The notes: generated from the sequence alone by a model not told the origin. A stretch of 64,000 nucleotides of DNA from Linum tenue (GCA_946122785.1 CAMGYJ010000006.1:51418066-51482065); one strand, 5' to 3'. Positions 24,391 to 34,085 are shown, numbered from the stretch's first letter. Made by a program: numbers and translations.

Positions 24391-25312
24391 TAGGGGTGTT
24401 AGTCGATGCGGTTTCGGTTTAACCGCACCGAAATATCGGTTAACCGTAACCAAAATTGTCCCAAGATCACTAACCGAAACCGACAGAGACTTCGGTTAAC
24501 CGAAAACCGCAAACAATGGTTTCGGTTTTCCCTTGCGGTTAACCGAAACCGTAGGTTCTGGTTCACTTTCTCGGTTTTCGTTCAGAAACCGACCACCCAA
24601 AACCGAATTTCAACCACCTTTTTTAATGATTCACCCTCAATTTTGAGTGACCTGCTTTTGTTTCAGCCTCTGTAATCACACACCATAAAGTCATCTAAAT
24701 CAATTGAACATAAAGCCTAAAGCAACCACACAATTCAACCACAACTCCACAACATAAAGTCTACATGCCCACAATTCAACCACAAGTCACAATCACAACA
24801 AGACACAAATAACAAGTTCATTATCTCCAAATCATCAACCTAAATGATCCGAGGATCTCGCTCCAATTCATCTAGCCCATAGTCAACATTTACTCCAAGA
24901 TCTTCATCTAGCCCATAATCATCAACCTAAGGTTCACTCTATCGAGTGCAAAGGGGATTTAGAGAGGGGTGACTTTCGAGTTCTAACTCTTAAAAACATT
25001 TGAGACTCTTGATGGAGGGTTGTTTGCAATAGGTGAGAATTGGGATGTTTGGAATTGCAACTTTGATTGGTTTTGAATCTTACAACTTTCTCCCTTAGCC
25101 AAAGTAAAAAACCATGTAGTCACACTAGTAGGCGGTTATCGGTTTTCTTATCGGTTAACCGCTAACCGATTAGCGGTTAACCACTAACCAAAATACTACT
25201 AACCGAAACCGAAATCAATAAGGAAGTAGCGGTTATCGGTTAACCACTAACCGACTTTATCGGTTCGGTTATCGGTTAAAACCGATAACCGACTAACCGT
25301 TTATCACCCCTA
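24391..25312. mobile_element. hAT-type non-autonomous element with CGGTTAACCG subterminal repeats
   Basis: Exact 8-bp duplication GAAATGAA (24383-24390 and 25313-25320). The ends are TAGGGGTG and CACCCCTA. Both subterminal regions are packed with CGGTTA/TAACCG words (palindrome CGGTTAACCG). The middle (24690-25080) is unrelated AT-rich DNA without recognised genes. Confidence 0.93.
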
Positions 25313-25320
25313 GAAATGAA

Positions 25321-25492
25321 TATATGATACATGAGCTCTAATCGATCTCACAAGGTGATTGATGAGTCGACCTCGAATAGAGCTAGTGAGATTATTAATG
25401 AGTCGAATTCAACCTAAGTTTGAGTCAAACACAAGTCAAAATTTTATTTGATGAATCAAGTTCAAAATAGAATCGTCTATTGACAAGTTGAG
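25321..25492. other. short spacer
   Basis: No feature recognised between the hAT element and the Pack-MULE-like element. Confidence 0.5.
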
Positions 25493-25501
25493 TTCAAATT
25501 A

Positions 25502-26802
25502 GACAAAATACACTTGTATAGCCAAAACTTTGACGGTTTTGCCAAATATAGCCACTTTGGCGAAATACCAAAAATAGCCACTTCCGTCCAATTCTTTAAC
25601 GGTGTAACTTAACGTGCTGACTGGACTAACAACAGCAGTTGACATGGTATATTTTATTCAAAAATAATATGAGGTGGAAATCAATCAAAGTTTATTCATT
25701 TATTTTTATTGTTAAATAAAAAATTATTAAAAAAACAAAAAAGATTCCTTTATTCTCCTCTCCTCCTCTTTGGTTTACTCTTCTCCAGCACTATTCCAAA
25801 AAGCTTCTTTTCAGCGCCGTCGCCGATTTCCTTCTGCATCAACACCCGAAGCTCCAGGAAGACGGCGCAACAAAGAAGGTCGTTCAGTATCAAAATGTCG
25901 AGCGATTTATCATCGTTGTCCCAATTGCTGTCTCACTCCATCACTCTGCCCCGTTCCAATTGCAGAAGGAGAAGCCCCGACGACAACAGTGGTGGGTCGC
26001 AAATTCAGTCTCAAATTTGGTCACGACAGGGATGGATCTGGCCACCATCTTCCGCCGTGCGCTCTCTCCCTCCAGATTCGGCGATTCGAGCTCGCTCTCC
26101 GCACCCACCTCTTCTGTCGGAGAGGTATAGCTTCGTTGGTAAATCCGACATCGATCCCGAGCACGACGCGGCGCCGCCCAGAACAATAGAAGACTTCCAA
26201 TCGGTCACCACTGTTAGCTCGGCGGCGGCGGTGCCATTCGTGATATTTCCTCTAATTTCGCCTGCTAAATCAATCTTTGATTCCACTTTGTCGGCGATCA
26301 ATCGGAGTCCAGATCCATTCTCGTGGTTTGCTCTTTCCAAGCTACTAGTCCATGGGGGTTTTCTTGGTCTAGTGAATAGGGAAGAAGGGTTCTGGGTTTA
26401 GCGGTGGATGGACTGCAATCTGAGGGAGGGAGAAGGGCGGTGGTTCATTATGTTGGGGAAAAGGGAAGAGGAAGAAGATGGAGGGCGAGAGGGGAGTAGG
26501 AAGCATTTTAGATATTTTTTTTTATTTTTTACATAAATAATTAAATATTTTAATATAAAATATGACATGTCATTCACGTGTCCATTGAGTCTGAGTTGTC
26601 GATTATGTGTACGATGAGTTGACATCTCACTAAGCACACCGTTAAGATAACTGACGGTTTTTCTGACGCCATTAAAGTTTAGAACGAAAATGACTATATT
26701 TGTCATGCAACATTCAAATTTCTGGCTAATTTCTGTATTTCTCAAAAAATGGCTATTATTGTCACAAACGTAAAAGTTTTGGCTACACAAATATATTTTG
26801 CT
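25502..26802. mobile_element. Pack-MULE-like non-autonomous Mutator element
   Basis: Exact 9-bp duplication TTCAAATTA (25493-25501 and 26803-26811). The inverted repeats, about 130 bp and imperfect, share CAAAATA-Y-A-Y-TTGT-R-TAGCCAAAAC. The interior 25730-26500 is GC-rich and gene-like, in contrast to the AT-rich ends, with open frames of 230 (25709-26401, plus) and 139 codons (25770-26189, plus). I cannot assign the captured sequence to a family. One plausible host start is the ATG at 26032, giving MDLATIFRRALSPSRFGDSS. No Mutator transposase is encoded. Confidence 0.85.
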
Positions 26803-26811
26803 TTCAAATTA

Positions 26812-27009
26812 TATCTAAACTCAACTCCGTTCATTTGCCACTCTAGTTGTAAGTTGTAACCTCTGCCAAAGTCTTCTTATGACTCATGAGCTCGAAAGTA
26901 AAAGAACCCGCGGAAAGAAGAAAAGGGAAAAAACTTCAAACGTGTTATATGATATGAAGGCCTAGAGGGTTTGCAACCTGGTTAATCTGCTAACTGGTCA
27001 TTTTGTTAG
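26812..27009. other. spacer next to the pararetrovirus
   Basis: No gene recognised. A perfect 16-bp palindrome GTTAGTATATACTAAC sits at 27005-27020, at the viral junction. Confidence 0.5.
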
Positions 27010-27092
27010 TATATACTAACTGATATCCAATAGTGTATGAACTAATATCCAAGTCTTTGTAAACTAAATAATTCGGGTAGTTGATCGGTTTG

Positions 27093-27105
27093 GGCTCTGA
27101 TACCA
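27093..27105 (-). promoter_or_regulatory. tRNA-Met primer-binding site of the pararetrovirus
   Basis: The minus strand reads TGGTATCAGAGCC, complementary to the 3' end of plant initiator tRNA-Met and the standard primer site of Caulimoviridae. It lies 37 bp beyond the stop of the 79-codon ORF, next to the insert's end. Confidence 0.85.
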
Positions 27106-27141
27106 TGTTTTTCATTACTCTCTTATATTTTTATAAATGTC

Positions 27142-27381
27142 TTATTGGTTTAGTAATCTTTGTTTTATTTTATTTAGGCTAGTTATTATATCAGTAATTA
27201 ATTCGGTTTTAGAGATAGCTTCTTCTAATGTTTCTGTGATTCCAATACTCATTTGTTCCTCTACGATTTCTGAAGCAAAATAAGTTAGTTCTTGTGTGAC
27301 CGTATTGATATAATTTATTGAAGTGAGATTTATAGCATCTATTCCTTCAATTAATTTATTTATATGATAATTAGTAGGCAT
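27142..27381 (-). CDS. small viral ORF between movement protein and primer site
   Basis: Uninterrupted 79-codon frame with an ATG at 27381, beginning a few bases after the movement-protein stop (27385-27387). The predicted protein is acidic and largely helical (MPTNYHINKLIEGIDAINL..), with no known domain. Its position, just after MP and just before the PBS, is that of ORF Ib of soymoviruses, reported as dispensable. The function is unknown. It is one of the few viral frames here without a lesion. Confidence 0.6.
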   Translation of the reverse strand: MPTNYHINKLIEGIDAINLTSINYINTVTQELTYFASEIVEEQMSIGITETLEEAISKTELITDIITSLNKIKQRLLNQ

Positions 27382-27384
27382 GTT

Positions 27385-28340
27385 TTAGATTTTATTCTCT
27401 AGATTTGCGATTGAATGTTGCAATTTTTCCAACTTATTTATTACTTGATTATTGGTTATCTCTTCAATTAATTTATTTACTTGATTATTGGTTATCTCTT
27501 CTTGTTCTAAATTTTGTTCAATTACTGGGATATGCCTAATTCTCTCTGATTGTGTTTTAATTAATCGTCTTTGATCTTGGGTTATTGATGGTCGACTAGG
27601 TTCTATTCTAACAGTTTTTAATGGTGCTTCTAGTTGAATTAAAGGTTTAAATAAATCTTCTATAGTAATTACTTCCTTATTTTTAAAGGTTAAGCTGTGG
27701 TGACTATTTGTTAATGCATAGTTTATTGATAAGTTACTGAAAATGGTTTGCTATTCTCTTTCATAAAATTTTCTCTTTTTAATTCGTATTTTATAATGAT
27801 AGAAGAGTCAAGATTACCATCTGCCAGGCTTAATCCTTGTTGCAGGTTAATGTCGAATTTAATTATTCCTACTCCTAAATTTCCCGTTCCTTTAGCAATA
27901 ATACTTTCTTCTTCGTTTAGGAGCCTATCATCACGAATTTCTAATTCCATGGGTGCGTCAATTCCTATTTTCATGGTTGATTTTAATATAATTTGAATTG
28001 TACTAATATGAATATAAGCTATTTTATTTCGTTCTTCTGGTCTTAGTTTAGCTAATCTTTTTCTGATTTGTTCTTTATTTATTACTTGGATTAGGAAATC
28101 ACCCTTAGTTTGATCAATAGGGACTGCTACTTCACCTTTCATTTTACCATATTTAATAATGTTTTCTCTATCGAAGAGCTTTGATAAAAAAGACTTAGTG
28201 ATAAAGTTCTGAGTTTCTGAAATAGTAAAATTAGTTTTTTCTCTAATTTTCTTAATGTCTATAACACCATCTAAGAAGTAGTTTTCATTATCATTTTTGT
28301 TTAAATAGTCAAAATAACTTGAGGTAGGATTATCAGACAT
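27385..28340 (-). pseudogene. viral movement protein (30K superfamily), frameshifted
   Basis: The ATG at 28340 opens a 205-codon frame with the features of a caulimovirus movement protein: an N-terminal helical region, the ISTIQIILKSTMKIGIDAP core strand region with the conserved D, and an LxxGNLGVGIIKFDINLQQGL-like stretch. The frame stops at 27723. The family's conserved continuation (N-Y-A-L-T-N-S-H-H) appears immediately in another frame and stays open to a stop at 27385-27387, so one frameshift near 27723-27735 breaks the gene. Undamaged, the protein would be about 317 residues, the usual size. The C-terminal part has a 36-bp in-frame tandem duplication. Such proteins form tubules through plasmodesmata. 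The product here would be truncated. Confidence 0.85.
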
Positions 28341-28756
28341 ACCTGACTTGCTCTTCTGATGAAATTCTGAGCCTTTTGATGATCGCTTGATGATTGTAGC
28401 TTATTTCCGTGCGTTTGATTATATTGAAAATGATTGTGGCCTCCAGGATCAGTGGATCCAAGCCTTACAACTAGCTAGCTAGAGGGAGAGAGTAAACAGG
28501 CAATTTTTATGGCCAAACTCGTTCTGCCTTATTTCATTGCAAACTCTTGCTCTTATATAGAGCTGAGGGGAGATACAAAGACGTCATTGCTTACGTTTGT
28601 GCAACAGGGACGTAAAGCTAATGCGTTAAAAGAAAACGCGTGAAACGATAAGAAAGCTGATAAAATACAATAATGCACGACTTTTTTAAAGGAGTCGGCC
28701 AACCTTCTTTTGTCGCTTTATTCCATGTTTGATTCCTTTTTCTTCACATGCTTCTG
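28341..28756 (-). promoter_or_regulatory. large intergenic region with 35S-like promoter
   Basis: It lies between the transactivator stop and the movement-protein start. On the minus strand, CTATATAAGA (28560-28551) is a strong TATA box. About 20 bp upstream is ACGTAAGCAATGACGTC (28596-28580), two ACGT/TGACG half-sites with as-1 spacing, as in the CaMV 35S core. Further ACGT sites lie at 28609-28616. Transcription would run leftward, away from KNL2. Whether it is active or silenced cannot be read from sequence. Confidence 0.75.
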
Positions 28757-30108
28757 TCAGTCTTGGTCTGCTGGTCCACTGATGTCTTCATCAGTTGCTG
28801 CACACCACTCACAGAGATGGTCTTCATAGATAGTAAGCTCATTGCATAACTGTTTCTTGATTTGAATGGGAAGGGCTGACAGATTCCCATTAATTTCCGT
28901 GAATTCCTTAATTTTATCTGTTATGATTGCCCATTCTTCTTTGGTCATGTTTCCTCTTGTTTTGCTGGTGATGATGGCATCGGGGCTGCTGTAATTGACT
29001 TTAATCTGGCTTTCCGGTTCAATTTTGGTTAAAGCTCTGCATACTGCAAGAAGACCCTTTACTTGGTAGTCTGGGTTCTTCTCATAGTCTCGTAGGTCAT
29101 CTCTGGTAGGGTAATCATGGTTTGATACTCCCATGAAGATAACTGCCTTTGATCCGATCAATAGTTTATCTTGATCGAATACGGGGTAGCTGCTTGTATA
29201 CTTGAGAAATATTTCTCTTTCCTTGGCAAATAGCTCGAGATATCTTCTGATTACGTTCCTCATTCTTTGTGGGAAGTATTCAAATACCTTCATGGTTGTA
29301 GTGTAGATAGTGTCAATTAATCCATATTGATGGAACTCAAAAGAGAGTTCTGGTGATGCTTCTTCTGTGATTACTGCTTTGGGTCCTCCTCGACTGACGG
29401 GGTAGAAACCCATGGTCGTGTGTTTTTCTTCATAGTTGATTATCATATCCCAGTTGGATATGAACTTCTGAAAGATTGGTTTTAATTGCTCTTCTTTTTC
29501 CTTGGTGGTTAGGATGCTCTTGATACTTGGAATCTTCATGACGAGTTTCTGCGATTGTTGCTCTTGATTCTTGGCTGGTTCTTTCATTGCCATCACCTTG
29601 TATGATTGTCTATATGCTTCGTCGGCTGCTTCTTTTGTTTTAAACGATTGATGTTGGACTGGTTTGCCGTTGATGTGCTGGCTAGCAATGGCCCAGTTAT
29701 GATATACTCCTCGGTATGGTCCATTAAATATGACATACCACTTGCTGCCTTTTCTGTCGTCTTCTTCATAGTGGGAATCTTTTGTTTCTTTTTCTTCTTG
29801 TTCAACGATGTCTGCCCATCGTGTCGTCTTTTGTATATTATTGCTGGTAGTGGTGGATGATTGTGTTGCTGTCGACTTTTCTTTTTCAGCAGGTTCTGTG
29901 GTGAGTGTTGATGGCTTTCCACTAGTGGAGCTAGTTGTTAATGTACTGACGTTGATGTAGTTGATTTTTAACTGTTGCTGAATGACGTCGATTGATTGAA
30001 TTATTGCTTCTTCCTCCCCCTGCAAAGGAGAAGTTGTTGTTCCAGTGCTGCACTCTTTTCCTGCTTCTCCCTTAGTTGATTGATGAGGGTTTTTATGAAT
30101 CCTTCCAT
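28757..30108 (-). pseudogene. viral transactivator / inclusion body protein (ORF VI type), frameshifted
   Basis: The 422-codon frame ending at 28757 includes a viroplasmin domain (Cauli_VI, RNase H1 N-terminal-like fold) with KWYVIFNGPYRGVYHNW near its first quarter, preceded by a Thr/Ser-rich low-complexity region and followed by a helical region. The main open frame has no ATG at its start (a TTG at 30025). An ATG at 30108 in another frame, overlapping the end of pol (stop at 30093), encodes a Gln-rich coiled-coil lead-in, so a frameshift around 30001-30025 probably splits the gene. In related viruses this protein allows reinitiation on polycistronic RNA and builds viroplasms. Confidence 0.8.
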
Positions 30109-32141
30109 TCTCGAGTCAGTGTGTCTGTGAAGGGATTGTTGCTGGACTTGATATACTTCAGATAAGGATTGTAATAATGGAGTTGTTGTTGCCACCTGAT
30201 TAATCTCCCTTTGTTGAAATCTGCCTGAAGCTTGTACCTCCAAAAACCTGTTACATATTTAGAGTCAGTTTGAAGTTCAAACCTTGTAGATAATAATTCA
30301 AGCTTCCATTTTTTCAATGTTCTGAGACAGGCTAGTGTCTCTAATTCGTGGATCGGATAGTTCTGTTCAGTGGCGGTAAACGTTCCAGAAATATATTTAC
30401 ATAATTTCTTAGAATATTTATCACTGTTGAAAGGAACTGATGATTGAGAACTTGAAAGTTCAATAATATTGTCCGAAGACTGATAATCTTTAGGCTCTTG
30501 GCTAGAGACAGTAGCCTCGTTATTGTCTATTTTGACATTACCAAAATTGTCCATTTGTAATAATTCCTTACCATTTTGTATTGCTAACATACACCTTGCC
30601 CAAGTGTCCTTAGAGGCATCCGTTTGAATTATTAGAAAATCGTTTTCACAAGGGTTATATAATTTTGGTAAATGCTGACATTTTTCCTTCATTAATAAAA
30701 CTATTTTTGTATCTTGATCATTCCATGACCAAGGGATTTTGTCAGAAATCTTTTTCTGTAAATGTTTTCTTTCTTTTGCTAAATCTTTTAAAAATCCTTG
30801 TTCGCTTATATAATTTAAGCATCCAAGAAAACGTTGAATTTGTTTTCTATTTTCAAGTTGGTTTGGGAATTTATCGATTTTTTCTTTAGTGTTTGGTGAT
30901 AACTCAATTTCACCCAAATTATTAATCTTCATACCAAGATATTCAATTTCTCTTTGAAGAAGTTTTGATTTCTTCTTAGAGATAATTAGACCTTTTTCTT
31001 TTATTCTCTGTAAAACTATCAAGATTTTTTCACGATGGTCTTCTTCTGATTGATTTGTGAAAATATTAATATCATCAATGTATGCCAAACAGAACGATTG
31101 AAAACCTTCTAATACATGATCCATAAACCGTTGGTAAATAGCTGGTGCTTGTTTCATTCCAAATGGGAGAACATTCCATTCGTAATGTTTTTGTGGTGGA
31201 CATGAAAAGGCTGTCAAAGGTTTGGTATTCTCATGTAGACGAAGTTGCCAATATCCAGATTTAGCATCTAAACTACTAAACCACGTTTGACCTTTTAATC
31301 TTTCTAATATATAGTCTTTCCTAGGTAGTTTATAGCTATCTCCTATTGTTTGTTCGTTTAGTTTTTTATAGTTTATTACCATTCTTCTTTTTCCTCTTTT
31401 GATTTCATTATTATTTTCTACATAAAAGGCTGGTGCACTGTGAGGACTTTTACTTTCTCGTATTATTCATTTTTCAGCTAACTCTGAACATTCCTTTTGG
31501 AATTCTTCTACATCTCGTTGAGTATATTGAATTTTGTTAGGGACATTAACTTCCATTTTAGGATCTTTTAGTTTAATTTCGATAAGTTCTTGATTGATAT
31601 TTTTATCTTTATCTAAAGGATGTTCACTACACACCTGGTCTAAAGTATCTTCTAGAATGCTATAAGTAATCTGTATATATTCTAGTCTATTTTTGAGGTT
31701 TTGAAGCACAATTTTTAGCACTTCATTTTTTGTGATTATTCTTGTTGTGATTATCTTAGATTCCTGGTCTATTGTTTTAGGACATCTAAGGCTGATTGTT
31801 CTAATCCTTTGGATAAATGGTTGATATAATTTTAGAAAGTTATTTCCTATTATTATATCTAGTCCTGAGTCATGTTGATAGATTGTTTTAGCTGTGAAGA
31901 TATGTTTTTCAATGATTATTGGTACATATTGTTTTACATACCAAATTTCATGGATAGATTTGTCTGCCACTATAATTTTTAAAGGTTTTTCAAGTTTATC
32001 CCATTTTTTTATGGTTGATTTTTTGGCAAAACATAAGGTTGCCCCTGTATCAATATATGCTAAGAAGCTTTTCTTCTCTATTTCTATTTTAATAAACGTT
32101 GCGTTAGGATTGCCCTTAGTTAAAACCTTCTTCTGACTCAT
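30093..32141 (-). pseudogene. viral protease-reverse transcriptase-RNase H polyprotein, one premature stop
   Basis: From an ATG at 32141 the frame encodes an aspartic protease (FLAYIDTGATLCFA, with DTGA active site). An in-frame TGA follows at 31467-31469, then the same frame continues 28 codons to an ATG at 31382 and on through the reverse transcriptase (palm motif LAYIDDINIF, DAKSGYWQL box, FGMKQAPAIYQRFMD) and RNase H (QTDASKDTWA, HELETLACL, TDSKYV) to 30093. The single TGA is the only interruption seen across about 680 codons. The start overlaps the coat-protein end by about 26 bp, as is usual. Without suppression the RT would not be made. Confidence 0.9.
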
Positions 32142-33481
32142 CTGAAGAGGTTTCTGAGGTTGAAATATATTCAATAATTTCTATATCGGATAGTTCAAAA
32201 TCTGTTTCTTCGATTGGTTCAAAACCACAATCGTAAGCTAATCTAAGGACTTCTTGTTTTCTAGTGTTAGTATTTTTCTTAGGACATCTATTTGCGTAAT
32301 GTCCTTCTTCGTTACATAACCAACATCTACAATTTGTTTTTCCTTTAGGACAGTATTCTTGTTGTCTTGATTTTTGTTTAAACTGTTTTCTATTTCTGAA
32401 ATATTTATTCGGTTTTCTAAACCTATTTTTTCTATATTCCTTGTAAGGTATTTTTCTCCATTTTTTATAATTTTTATATTTTTTCCGAGTTTTAATGATC
32501 TTACGATCATCATTACACCTATACTTTCCAACTCTGTCCATTGTTTGTTCACAACAGAGTTTAATTTTAGCTTCTTTCTTTAGTTTTTCCTTATTGCAAG
32601 CTTGTTTATGCCATTCTTGTAAAACTAATATTCGTCCTCCTAATGTATTTGGTATCTCTTCTTTAGCCAAAGTTTCATTAAAGGTAGCTTCAACTTTTTC
32701 AGAGACATTAGGTGGTAATTTAGCATAAAGTAATTTATCCATCTCTTTTCTTATCGAAGGGGTGACTTGATAATAATGTGTTCTGAATTCACAAATAAAT
32801 GGTTCTAAGAAGCACATGTTGCAAATTCTAAGATTAGTTAAATGCCAAATAGCTTGTTGACTTATGGTTGTGTTTGGTTTATCTTCTCGAGGATGTCGTC
32901 CTAAGAATTCATGAGTTATTGCATTTAAGACTTTTTCAAAGGTGTTCGTCGCATCCGTTGTTCCATATAACGTTGTCTTAGTAGGAATATCCATGTTGTT
33001 AAGATAATGATAAACTGCCCCAGTTGTTTTATATATTAAGAAATTAAACATTTCATTAGGGTGTAATTTCTTTAGATCTTCATTAGTTTGTATTAGTAAT
33101 CCTGTTCGATTTTTCCAGTCTTCTAATTCTTTTAATGGGTTGACGCAACAATCAAGATCTATTATATCAGGATTGTTAAAACTAGTGGTGGAATATTTTG
33201 GTATGTAGGATTGAGGTATTTTACTCCATCCTCCCCCTTTGCGAGGTGTATACGAATTTTTATATAAGTATTCATCAAAAAATAGTTGACCATCTTTATA
33301 GTCATTAAAATCACGCTTTCGTGATGTTTCAGCTTGATCCTCAGTTTCAGTTTTCGTCACTACTATAGTCAAGAACTATTTTATCGTTTTCTATATTTTC
33401 TTCTATTTCTGGTTCTGATTCAATAGTAATTGCGGCTAGTAAATCGTTTAATTTATTAATTTGTTCGTCAATACTAGTCAT
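32116..33481 (-). pseudogene. viral coat protein with CCHC zinc knuckle, frameshifted near its N-terminus
   Basis: The main frame (to 32116) contains a central capsid region, a long Lys/Arg-rich region and a CWLCNEEGHYANRC knuckle, followed by an acidic C-terminus, the standard layout of caulimovirus coat proteins. The main frame has no ATG at its upstream end (TTG at 33372). An ATG at 33481 in another frame starts an acidic N-terminal segment that runs into a stop near 33345, so one frameshift around 33345-33385 separates the acidic leader from the core. The ATG overlaps the previous ORF's stop as ATGA, typical of reinitiating polycistronic RNAs. Confidence 0.85.
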
Positions 33482-33708
33482 AGAAGTTTGTAGGGTGCCA
33501 TGATAGTTAATGGGATAGATTTTCCTGATTTATGCTCATTCAAATATTCTTTTATATCTTCAATTGTAATGCTTCTTTTATTATCTAATTTAATTATTAT
33601 TTCTTGAAGTTTAATAATGATTTCCTTAAGATCTTCTACCGGTAATACTATTTCCTTAGAATTTGGAGTTGTTTTTCCCATTGCTATTTCTCTTTGTTTT
33701 ATATCCAC
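33478..33708 (-). CDS. small viral ORF upstream of coat protein (virion-associated-protein-like position)
   Basis: Its stop codon TGA overlaps the coat-protein ATG. The protein is short, Lys/Ile-rich and helical (LKEIIIKLQEIIIKLDN), ending in a basic tail, which suits the DNA-binding part of an ORF III-type protein. The open frame starts at a GTG; the first ATG is nine codons in. It may be the 3' half of one gene whose 5' half is at 33711-33926. Confidence 0.5.
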   Translation of the reverse strand: MDIKQREIAMGKTTPNSKEIVLPVEDLKEIIIKLQEIIIKLDNKRSITIEDIKEYLNEHKSGKSIPLTIMAPYKLL

Positions 33709-33710
33709 TA

Positions 33711-33926
33711 TTATATTGGTAATAGTGGAGTTGTTTTTCCCATTACTATTCCCTTAGCGTGTTCTAAATCTGAATATATATCTTTTTGTTTTTCATTATC
33801 TTGATATTCTAATATTGATTTTAATTGCTTATTATTGTCTTCTAATATATTTATTAGATTTCCTTGATATTCATCTATTTTTCTTCCTAATTTTTCTAGT
33901 TTTATCGAAATATTTTCAGTAGCCAT
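33711..33926 (-). CDS. small viral coiled-coil ORF
   Basis: 71 codons from the ATG at 33926: MATENISIKLEKLGRKIDEY with heptad-like leucine/isoleucine spacing, consistent with the oligomerising N-terminus of a virion-associated protein. It ends in MGKTTP. The same 17-bp word, GGAGTTGTTTTTCCCAT on plus, recurs 62 bp away in the next ORF (33665-33681 and 33727-33743). A 62-bp slippage duplication would have shifted the frame and split one gene in two. Confidence 0.5.
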   Translation of the reverse strand: MATENISIKLEKLGRKIDEYQGNLINILEDNNKQLKSILEYQDNEKQKDIYSDLEHAKGIVMGKTTPLLPI

Positions 33927-33983
33927 AATTTGTCTATAAGGTGGATATTAGTTCGGCTATTTTAGATACGAGTTAGTATCGGC

Positions 33984-34085
33984 TTGTTAGCATTTTAACT
34001 TTTGCGGAGGGATGAGTTGAGAATCATCAGTGCCTGGGTGTTTTCAATCCCGAACCCAGCAGCAGTGCAACCCCTCTCTCTCTCC
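33984..34085 (+). promoter_or_regulatory. KNL2 5' leader / residual promoter
   Basis: Only about 100 bp separate the viral insert from the KNL2 ATG. It includes a CTCTCTCTCTCC pyrimidine tract right before the start codon. No TATA box is evident, so promoter elements may lie inside the viral sequence or have been separated by the insertion. Confidence 0.5.

Larger units (their letters stand above)
27010..33983 (-). mobile_element. endogenous pararetrovirus (Caulimoviridae, soymovirus-like layout)
   Basis: About 7.0 kb on the minus strand carries every hallmark of a plant pararetrovirus: two small virion-associated-type ORFs, a coat protein with a CCHC knuckle, a protease-RT-RNase H polyprotein, a transactivator/inclusion-body protein, an intergenic promoter, a 30K-type movement protein, a small ORF, and a tRNA-Met primer site. 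Order from 33983 down: small ORFs, CP, Pol, TAV, promoter region, MP, small ORF, PBS. No integrase or LTRs are present, as expected for this family. The primer site downstream of MP rather than in the large intergenic region is, as I recall, the soymovirus arrangement. Frames contain at least one premature stop and several frameshifts. A 7-bp direct repeat TTGTTAG (27003-27009, 33984-33990) flanks the insert and may be a duplication or microhomology. Confidence 0.92.

Noticed and set aside
27093..27105. tRNA-Met primer site read as evidence of a Copia LTR element
   Set aside because: No LTR precedes it, it lies on the same strand and at the end of the viral genes, and Caulimoviridae use the same primer.
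29593..29922. 109-codon frame within the transactivator region
   Set aside because: Overlaps the viroplasmin frame in another phase and is Lys/Gln low-complexity; a shadow.
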